Of a stretch of 50,541 bases of DNA, positions 45,187 through 50,541 are shown piece after piece (position 1 is the first letter of the stretch; each line of letters begins with the position of its first letter). The position numbers and the translations under genes were made by a program. Below the pieces are notes generated by a model, which was not told where the DNA came from, searched no databases, and worked only from the letters and a program-made list of their open reading frames with translations. The stretch comes from Phycisphaerae bacterium (GTDB lineage: Bacteria > Planctomycetota > Phycisphaerae > Tepidisphaerales > Tepidisphaeraceae): NCBI GenBank assembly GCA_025936175.1, contig JAICTV010000009.1:1-50541 (forward strand). The letters are read 5' to 3'.

Positions 45187-45244
45187 TCTTCCAGCCCTCC
45201 GCGATTTCGTCCGCAAATTTCCCGGTCCGCTTCGCCCTCGCGTA

Positions 45245-45276
45245 GCCGCATAGATAAAGCGCCGCGTAGATAAAGC
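45245..45276. repeat. Tandem 16-bp repeat, two copies
   Basis: GCCGCATAGATAAAGC and GCCGCGTAGATAAAGC lie end to end with one difference, between the membrane-protein gene and the copper-protein gene. No ORF is supported here. Confidence 0.6.
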
Positions 45277-45394
45277 ATCGTGCCGCCGGGCGCGTTGGCT
45301 GATGTGAGAGGGAGCGCGAGGCGCCCGCCGGTCACTTGCGTCTTCGCGACCGCGCAAGCGGCTCGGCGGAAGCCTGGCCTTCCCATCCCATTCG

Positions 45395-45763
45395 CTAATG
45401 CATCACGTGCCCCGCCATCTGCCGGCAGGCGTCGGCGCAGCGGCGGCACTCTTCGGCGCACGCGGCCATGCGCGTGTCATCGCCGCCCATGCGGTCGCAA
45501 TCCGCCGCGCAGCGCTCGCAAATCTCCGCGCACGCGCCGCAGGTAATCGAGTGCAGGTCCGAGCCGCGCAACATGAAGTTCGCGCTGGTCTGGCAAATGT
45601 CAGCGCAATCCATCATCAGCCGGATGTGATTCGACTCGGCGTGCATGCCGCCCTGCTGAAGGCAGTAGGGAATCGTTTGCAGACACGCCTTGTGACAATC
45701 CAGACAGACTTCGATGCACTGAAGCATGTCGTCACTGAGATACCGGCCGCGGGCGTCGGGCAT
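45395..45763 (-). CDS. Four-helix-bundle copper storage protein (Csp-like, DUF326)
   Basis: The 122-residue product has 16 cysteines (residues 16, 20, 23, 27, 34, 53, 57, 75, 78, 82, 85, 89, 102, 106, 109, 113) spaced C-x3-C and C-x2-C along helices, the hallmark of Csp proteins that pack Cu(I) thiolates into the core of a four-helix bundle. There is no signal peptide, so it is the cytosolic (Csp3-like) type. The protein buffers copper in the cytosol. AGGAG lies eight bases before the ATG. Upstream on the same strand is a structured leader with an intrinsic terminator (45831-45969), the likely control element. Confidence 0.92.
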   Translation of the reverse strand: MPDARGRYLSDDMLQCIEVCLDCHKACLQTIPYCLQQGGMHAESNHIRLMMDCADICQTSANFMLRGSDLHSITCGACAEICERCAADCDRMGGDDTRMAACAEECRRCADACRQMAGHVMH

Positions 45764-45830
45764 GGCGAAGCTCCTGTTGCGGAATGACCGGGCTTCACGC
45801 TAGCGCAGGAAAGCCACGCCGTCAGCGCGC

Positions 45831-45969
45831 AAAAAGAGACCGCGATGGCTTTGGGTCGTCCATCGCGGCCTTCATCGGAGGAGAACGGGCTCGGTTGGCT
45901 TCGACTCCCGAAACAACCGGAATCGAAGTGCGGCCCACTCTACAGACTTCATCGGATGTATGGGAGCCC
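45831..45969 (-). ncRNA. Candidate leader RNA (switch/attenuator) of the copper storage gene
   Basis: On the minus strand, GGGCTC (45969-45964) and GAGCCC (45892-45887) close a domain. Inside, CTTCGATTCC (45928-45919) pairs with GGAGTCGAAG (45908-45899), nine Watson-Crick pairs plus a U-G wobble; on the plus strand that position is an A-C mismatch, so the minus strand is favoured. A competing helix CGGTTG/CAACCG (45919-45914 with 45897-45892) would break both. A terminator follows: CCGCGATGG (45868-45860) and CCATCGCGG (45848-45840), then TCTCTTTTT. It ends 67 bases before the ATG. Alternatively, it may be only the 3' end of the gene at 46015. No known riboswitch class is recognised. Confidence 0.45.
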
Positions 45970-45971
45970 AA

Positions 45972-45991
45972 ATAATATTTTTTCCGGAAAA
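45972..45991 (-). promoter_or_regulatory. Candidate promoter with palindrome for the leader RNA
   Basis: TATTAT (minus strand, 45977-45972) is a good -10 box, with GGGCTC beginning three bases downstream. The perfect 12-bp palindrome TTTTCCGGAAAA (45980-45991) lies next to it. No -35 box is recognised, so a repressor or activator may be needed. Confidence 0.35.
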
Positions 45992-46014
45992 TCTTCGGCC
46001 GGCGCGTCAGATTC

Positions 46015-47349
46015 TTAGCGCCGCCGCGGCCGCACCGCCGCCAAAACGCCCGCGATCAGCACAATTCCCCCACCTTCCGGGACGTGACTGAGCTCTACCA
46101 CCATCATCTGGTCGGGCACGTCGAGATTAATCGAAGTCGGATTCAGAACCGTCGCGATCGGATCCGCCGACACGCCCGGCAGAAAAATCTTCGCCTCGGC
46201 GAACTGATCGGCGAGCGCCAGCGTCAGCGCCACGTCGGGATTTGTGATGTCCCTGCCGCCCGACAGATCCCAGCTCGTCACCTCGTTCCAAACGAGCAGG
46301 TAGAAAGTGCCGTCGCTCTTTTCCAGCAGCGTGTGATGCACGCTCGTGGGCGCGGTCATCGTGTAATTCAACGTCTCCGGCGAAAAGCTGCCTGCGGCGG
46401 CCTCCTTCAGCAGTCCGTTCAGGTTCTTCAGCGCGGTGTACGCCGGCTTGGGCGTCAGGTCCCAGTGCAGCAGACCAAAATTGCTCTCGCGATCGCTCGT
46501 CGGGTTCTCATCGACCAGCTCATAGTCATAAGTGCGCACGATCCCCCGATTGAAGTATTCGCCGAACAGTCGTGGCACGTACTTCATCATCGCCGTCTCC
46601 GACACCTGCCCGCCGTCGGCCGCTTTCGTGTAGTAGCCCGTCTCGGTCGCGACGATCGGCTTCGACGGACTCGACATTTGATTCGTCTGGCTGATCTTCG
46701 TGTCGAGCGCGAACGTCGGATTGTGCGCCGTCGGATAGCTGTGCATCGACGCGAACTGAAACGACCCAGAGCCGCTCGAGAGATACTGTGAGTTCCCGGA
46801 GTTGCCCATCGCCGGCGAGAAGACCTGTACCGCGGCTGTTTGCGTATCGCCCTTCACCGCCGAGTACAGATCAGTCTGATAGGCGATGGTCGCCGGATAG
46901 CTGTGGGCGGCGGGATTGTCAATGAAGCCGTTGTAACTCCGCGCGGCGAAGTCGGATTCGTTCAGACCTTCGACCGCTTCGTATCCGGGATGCGCCTTGA
47001 GCAGGTTCACCACCTGAGCCGGCGAGTTGATCGTGCTGCCGAAGACGAGATCGCTGCGGATCCCGTAGATGCTGAAGAGCGAATCGATCCGTCCGAATCC
47101 GGCGGGGTTCGTCGGATCTTCCGCCGTGTTATCACGAATGTGGCGGATGTCGAGGTCCGCCAGCTTCTGATCGAGCTGTGGGAACGAGTACGCGTTCTGC
47201 CCGGTATAGACGGAATTGATGTAGTGCGTGTTGACGCCCTCGGCGGCGACGAATGAATCGGCGGATTTCGCCTGCTCGATCGCGCCGCGCGCGACTGTTG
47301 CGCACAGCACACATGTCAGAGCCGCGAGCGACGCAAAAAATCTCCCCAT
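46015..47349 (-). CDS. Secreted clan GH-A-like protein with PEP-CTERM-like end
   Basis: The ATG at 47349 gives a 444-residue protein with a signal peptide (FFASLAALTCVLCATVARG). The TIM-barrel part has EGLNESD near residue 120 (possible acid/base) and VATETGYYT near residue 225 (possible nucleophile), the paired glutamates of clan GH-A hydrolases. A beta-sandwich-like region follows. The C-terminus VPEGGGIVLIAGVLAAVRPRRR resembles a PEP-CTERM tag, but has VPEGG where VPEP is usual. Upstream in-frame sequence to 48927 is antisense to uvrA and not coding. Substrate is unknown, probably a glycan. Confidence 0.82.
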   Translation of the reverse strand: MGRFFASLAALTCVLCATVARGAIEQAKSADSFVAAEGVNTHYINSVYTGQNAYSFPQLDQKLADLDIRHIRDNTAEDPTNPAGFGRIDSLFSIYGIRSDLVFGSTINSPAQVVNLLKAHPGYEAVEGLNESDFAARSYNGFIDNPAAHSYPATIAYQTDLYSAVKGDTQTAAVQVFSPAMGNSGNSQYLSSGSGSFQFASMHSYPTAHNPTFALDTKISQTNQMSSPSKPIVATETGYYTKAADGGQVSETAMMKYVPRLFGEYFNRGIVRTYDYELVDENPTSDRESNFGLLHWDLTPKPAYTALKNLNGLLKEAAAGSFSPETLNYTMTAPTSVHHTLLEKSDGTFYLLVWNEVTSWDLSGGRDITNPDVALTLALADQFAEAKIFLPGVSADPIATVLNPTSINLDVPDQMMVVELSHVPEGGGIVLIAGVLAAVRPRRR

Positions 47350-47421
47350 CGCGCGGGCTATGATATCACCGCGGCGGCCCTTTCCCGCCCGTACAGTTTC
47401 CGTACAATCGCCGATTCGCCT

Positions 47422-50400
47422 ATGCCTTCCGCCGATCAGAAATTTATCCGCATCCGCGGCGCCAACGAGCACAATCTCAAGTGCATCGACGTCGATATTC
47501 CGCGCGATCAGCTTGTCGTCGTCACCGGCCTTTCCGGCTCCGGAAAATCGACGCTCGCCTTCGACACCGTCTACGCCGAGGGGCAGCGCAAGTACATGGA
47601 GTCGCTGTCGGCGTACGCGCGGCAGTTCCTGGATCAGCTCCAGAAGCCGGACGTCGAGGAGATCGAAGGCCTGCCGCCGACGATCGCGATCGAGCAGCGG
47701 TCGGCATCTTCCAACCCACGATCGACCGTTGCGACAACGACGGAAATCTACGACTACCTGCGCGTGCTCTTCGCCCGCGCCGGCACGCCGCACTGCTGGG
47801 AGTGCGGGCGGGAGATCACGGCGCAGTCGTCCACACAGATCGTCGATGCCGTGATGAAGTACCCGGCGGGCACGAAGCTGATGGTCCTCTCGCCGCTCGT
47901 GCGCGGGCAGAAGGGCGAGCACAAGGACATCTTCGGCGCGATTCACAAGCAGGGCTTCGTCCGCGCGCGTGTCGACGGTGAGCTGATCGAGCTCGATCCG
48001 AAGAATCCACCGGCACTGAAGAAAACGTTCAATCACAACGTCGAGGCGATCGTCGATCGCATCGTGCTCAAGCCGGAGATCCGCTCGCGACTGGCGGATT
48101 CGATCGAGACGGCGCTGAAGCTCTCCCAGGGCTTGGTCATCATCTCGGTCGCGGCGGGTGACGGCTGGCGCGATGACATCTTCAGCGAGAAGTTCGCCTG
48201 CCCGGTGCATCCGAACGTGAGTTTGCCGGAGCTCGAGCCGCGGCTGTTCAGCTTCAACTCGCCGCACGGCGCGTGCCCGGAATGTCACGGGCTCGGGACG
48301 CTCTCGGAGTTCGATCCCGAGCTGATCGTGCCGGACGAGGCGCTGTCGATGGAGAACGGCGCGATCGAGGCGTGGCGGAAGAACGGCAAGCGGATGAACA
48401 TTTATTACAGCCGCGTGCTCCGCCAGTTCTGCCGCGACTTCGGCTGCTCGTACACCAAGCCGTACAAGGACGTTCCGAAGAAGCAGCGCGACATCCTGAT
48501 GTACGGCACGGATGCGAAAGGCGACGAAGGCACCGGCACCTGGTTCGAAGGCGTCATCCCAAATCTGCAGCGCCGCTTTGAGAACACCGAGAGCGAGTGG
48601 GTGAAGACCAAGCTGCACTCGTACATGTCGGAGCAGCCGTGCAAGGTCTGCTGCGGGACGCGATTGAAGAAGGAAGCGCTCGCGGTTCGTCTGCACACGC
48701 TCGATCAACATACCGGCACCGTCGGAGGGTGCGAGCCGGAACAGATCGAGCACGAGCGGGATGCGCATGGATTGAGTGGCACGGGCGCCTCGCCCGTGTC
48801 TGAAAATGGAAACGGAAATGCTCACGGGCGAGGCGCCCGTGCCACGAAGAAAGTATCGCTTCCCGGCTACAGCATCGACGACGTCGCCCGCATGACCGTC
48901 GGCGCGGCAAAGTCCTTCGCCGAACATATTCGCCTCGGTGAAGAGGGACGAAAAATCGCCGAGCCGATCATGCGCGAGATCTCCGCGCGGCTCGGCTTCA
49001 TGCTCGACGTCGGCCTGGGCTACCTCACGCTCGACCGCAAGACCGGCACGCTCTCAGGCGGTGAGGCGCAGCGCATCCGCCTGGCGACACAGGTCGGCTC
49101 CGGTCTCGTCGGCGTCTGCTACGTGCTCGATGAGCCGACGATCGGCCTGCACCAGCGCGACAACACGCGGCTCATCCGCACGCTTCACCGCCTGCGCGAC
49201 ATCGGCAACAGCGTGATCATGGTCGAGCACGATGAGGACTGCATCCGCCACAGCGATTACCTGATCGACATCGGCCCCGGCGCCGGCGCGCACGGGGGAG
49301 ACGTTGTCGTCACCGGCCGCGTCGAGGATTTGCTTGCCAATCGCAAATCGCAAATTGCAAATCGCAAATCCGATTCGATCACGCTGAAATACCTGACCGG
49401 TGAGTATCAAATCGCGACGCCCGAAATCCGCCGCCCCGTCGACGTCGACAAGCATTGCCTCGAGCTCAAAGGCTGCCGCGAGAACAACCTCAAGAACATC
49501 GACGTGCGCATCCCGCTCGGCGGATTCGTCTGTATTACGGGCGTCAGCGGGTCCGGCAAATCCACGCTGATCAACCAGACGCTCATCCCCGCGCTCAAGC
49601 GAAAGCTCTACGGCTCGAAGCTCAAGGCCGGCGAGCACAAGACGCTCAACGGCGTGGCGAAGATCGACAAGGTGATCGAGATCGATCAGTCCCCTATCGG
49701 CCGCACGCCGCGATCGAATCCGGCCACGTACACCGGCGTGTTCGATGAAATCCGCAAAGTCTTTGCGAAGACAAGAGAGGCGAAAATCCGCGGCTACGAG
49801 ATGGGCCGCTTCAGCTTCAACGTCAAGGGCGGCCGCTGCGAATCGTGCCAGGGCCAAGGGACCAAGTGCATCGAGATGCACTTCCTTCCCGACGTCTACG
49901 TCAACTGCGAAGTCTGTCACGGCACGCGCTACAACGCCGAGACGCTGGAGATCCACTACCGCGGCAAGAACATCGCCGAGATCCTGGCGATGACCGTCGA
50001 AGAGGCGATGAACTTTTTCGAAAACTTCCCGGTCATCCACCGCCAGCTCAAGGCGCTGAATGACGTGGGCCTCAGCTACGTCAAGATCGGCCAGCCCAGT
50101 ACGCAGCTCTCCGGCGGCGAAGCGCAGCGCGTGAAGCTGGCGACGGAGCTGGGCAAGAACCCGACCGGCCACACGCTCTACATCCTGGATGAGCCGACGA
50201 CCGGCCTGCACTTCGCCGACATCCACAACCTGCTGAACGTGCTCAATCGATTGGCGGATCTCGGCAACACCATCCTGGTGATCGAGCACAACCTCGACGT
50301 GATCAAGTGCGCCGACTGGCTGATCGACATGGGCCCCGCCGGCGGCGTGCGCGGCGGCGAGATCGTCGCCGAGGGCACGCCGGAGCAAGTGGCCGCCAGC

Positions 50401-50490
50401 CCGCGCAGCTTCACCGGGCAGTACTTGAAGGCGATGCTGGCAAAGGCCGCGCCCGCCAAAGTAGAGCGCGCGCGCGAGGCGGCGGAGTAA
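47422..50490 (+). CDS. uvrA: Excinuclease ABC subunit A with in-frame repeat insertions
   Basis: UvrA recognises DNA damage for nucleotide excision repair. Both ABC modules are complete: Walker A GLSGSGKST (residue about 36) and GVSGSGKST (about 706), signatures LSGGEAQRIRLA (about 543) and LSGGEAQRVKLA (about 896), Walker B VLDEPTIGLHQRD and ILDEPTTGLHFAD. Zinc site 1 reads CPVH...CPEC, with His for the second Cys; zinc site 2 is CESC...CEVC. At 1022 residues it is about 80 longer than the 940-residue E. coli protein. Much of the surplus lies between residues about 425 and 480 (with the palindrome at 48776-48845) and around 640. A TACAAT box is at 47403. Confidence 0.97.
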   Translation: MPSADQKFIRIRGANEHNLKCIDVDIPRDQLVVVTGLSGSGKSTLAFDTVYAEGQRKYMESLSAYARQFLDQLQKPDVEEIEGLPPTIAIEQRSASSNPRSTVATTTEIYDYLRVLFARAGTPHCWECGREITAQSSTQIVDAVMKYPAGTKLMVLSPLVRGQKGEHKDIFGAIHKQGFVRARVDGELIELDPKNPPALKKTFNHNVEAIVDRIVLKPEIRSRLADSIETALKLSQGLVIISVAAGDGWRDDIFSEKFACPVHPNVSLPELEPRLFSFNSPHGACPECHGLGTLSEFDPELIVPDEALSMENGAIEAWRKNGKRMNIYYSRVLRQFCRDFGCSYTKPYKDVPKKQRDILMYGTDAKGDEGTGTWFEGVIPNLQRRFENTESEWVKTKLHSYMSEQPCKVCCGTRLKKEALAVRLHTLDQHTGTVGGCEPEQIEHERDAHGLSGTGASPVSENGNGNAHGRGARATKKVSLPGYSIDDVARMTVGAAKSFAEHIRLGEEGRKIAEPIMREISARLGFMLDVGLGYLTLDRKTGTLSGGEAQRIRLATQVGSGLVGVCYVLDEPTIGLHQRDNTRLIRTLHRLRDIGNSVIMVEHDEDCIRHSDYLIDIGPGAGAHGGDVVVTGRVEDLLANRKSQIANRKSDSITLKYLTGEYQIATPEIRRPVDVDKHCLELKGCRENNLKNIDVRIPLGGFVCITGVSGSGKSTLINQTLIPALKRKLYGSKLKAGEHKTLNGVAKIDKVIEIDQSPIGRTPRSNPATYTGVFDEIRKVFAKTREAKIRGYEMGRFSFNVKGGRCESCQGQGTKCIEMHFLPDVYVNCEVCHGTRYNAETLEIHYRGKNIAEILAMTVEEAMNFFENFPVIHRQLKALNDVGLSYVKIGQPSTQLSGGEAQRVKLATELGKNPTGHTLYILDEPTTGLHFADIHNLLNVLNRLADLGNTILVIEHNLDVIKCADWLIDMGPAGGVRGGEIVAEGTPEQVAASPRSFTGQYLKAMLAKAAPAKVERAREAAE
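48776..48845. repeat. Perfect 23-bp inverted repeat inside uvrA
   Basis: Arms at 48776-48798 and 48823-48845 are exact reverse complements, with a 24-base spacer. Each arm contains the palindromic core CACGGGCG/CGCCCGTG, like family A. The reading frame stays open and encodes GTGASPVS and HGRGARAT. Confidence 0.92.
49339..49370 (+). repeat. Heptanucleotide tandem repeat inside uvrA
   Basis: Four AATCGCA units (third is AATTGCA) run from 49339 to 49366, followed by AATC. They encode NRKSQIANRKS in the linker after the first ABC module. A change of one unit would shift the frame; three units add seven residues. Confidence 0.85.
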
Positions 50491-50541
50491 GCCAGGCCGC
50501 GGCAATCTTTGCTATCGCCGGCCGCAGCCATTCTCGTCGCG

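Noticed and set aside
45899..45928. H-type pseudoknot in the copper leader
   Set aside because: The linker of one base cannot cross a 10-bp stem, so the second helix can only be an alternative to the hairpin.
45887..45969. tRNA-like folding suggested by TTCGACTCC
   Set aside because: No T-arm at the right distance from the closing stem and no anticodon arm on either strand.
45784..45975. Small plus-strand ORF upstream of the copper gene
   Set aside because: It has no ribosome site and lies over the hairpins and terminator that favour a minus-strand RNA.
47350..48927. In-frame upstream extension of the GH-like gene (open to 48927)
   Set aside because: It is antisense to uvrA, has no domain similarity, and the signal peptide begins at 47349. 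High GC content lengthens antisense frames.
49054..50505. Long minus-strand frame opposite the end of uvrA
   Set aside because: Composition reflects the codon pattern of uvrA; no motif and no start support.

Overview
The window is GC-rich, gene-dense bacterial chromosome, most likely from a planctomycete of the class Phycisphaerae (inference). Four secreted proteins begin with a planctomycete-type LExRxLL motif. Other pointers are a dockerin-like repeat, PEP-CTERM-type C-termini, a sulfatase, a GH116-like enzyme with a Tat signal, a DUF4159 protein, Gfo/Idh/MocA and sugar-isomerase genes, and a Kdo transferase that implies an LPS outer membrane. I see no transposase, integrase, CRISPR array, tRNA or rRNA.

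Layout. 1-2.5 kb: the 3' part of a secreted multidomain protein. 2.5-11.3 kb: a minus-strand block with a PLD-family protein, an M50 protease, an ABC ATPase plus membrane partner, a Tim44/zinc-ribbon/TerB protein, a MacB-type permease and a membrane-anchored unknown. 11.4-19.5 kb: plus-strand sucD, a PEP-CTERM protein, waaA, a methyltransferase and a GH116-like glucosidase, followed by minus-strand ilvN and plus-strand rpsR. 20.6-25.6 kb: two kelch surface proteins and a PilT-like ATPase. 25.7-34.7 kb: a large DUF4159 protein, a divergent iron-permease/CDF pair, an HU-family protein, a DUF2383-like protein, a sulfatase and nagB. 34.8-39 kb: two more kelch surface proteins. 39-47.3 kb: a lipoprotein, a HAD phosphatase, a phosphoesterase/PQQ-repeat fusion, an isomerase/oxidoreductase operon, a small membrane protein, a copper-storage protein and a secreted GH-A-like protein. 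47.4-50.5 kb: uvrA.

How the genes fit together. Much of the content suits a polysaccharide degrader with an elaborate surface: carbohydrate enzymes, amino-sugar catabolism (nagB), large adhesin-like beta-propeller proteins, and protein-sorting tags. Metal handling recurs (iron permease, CDF exporter, 16-cysteine copper-storage protein).

The most unusual signals are not ordinary genes. (1) uvrA carries an in-frame insert built from a perfect 23-bp inverted repeat. Its palindromic core resembles a REP-like element found twice between genes. (2) uvrA also carries a heptanucleotide tandem repeat in its coding sequence. (3) The copper-storage gene is preceded by a leader with a closing stem, a strong hairpin, a competing helix and an intrinsic terminator, which looks like a switch. 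(4) An orphan plus-strand terminator at 3.49 kb suggests an unannotated small RNA. (5) Four related kelch proteins lie in two pairs. No tools were run; every assignment rests on reading motifs and architecture.
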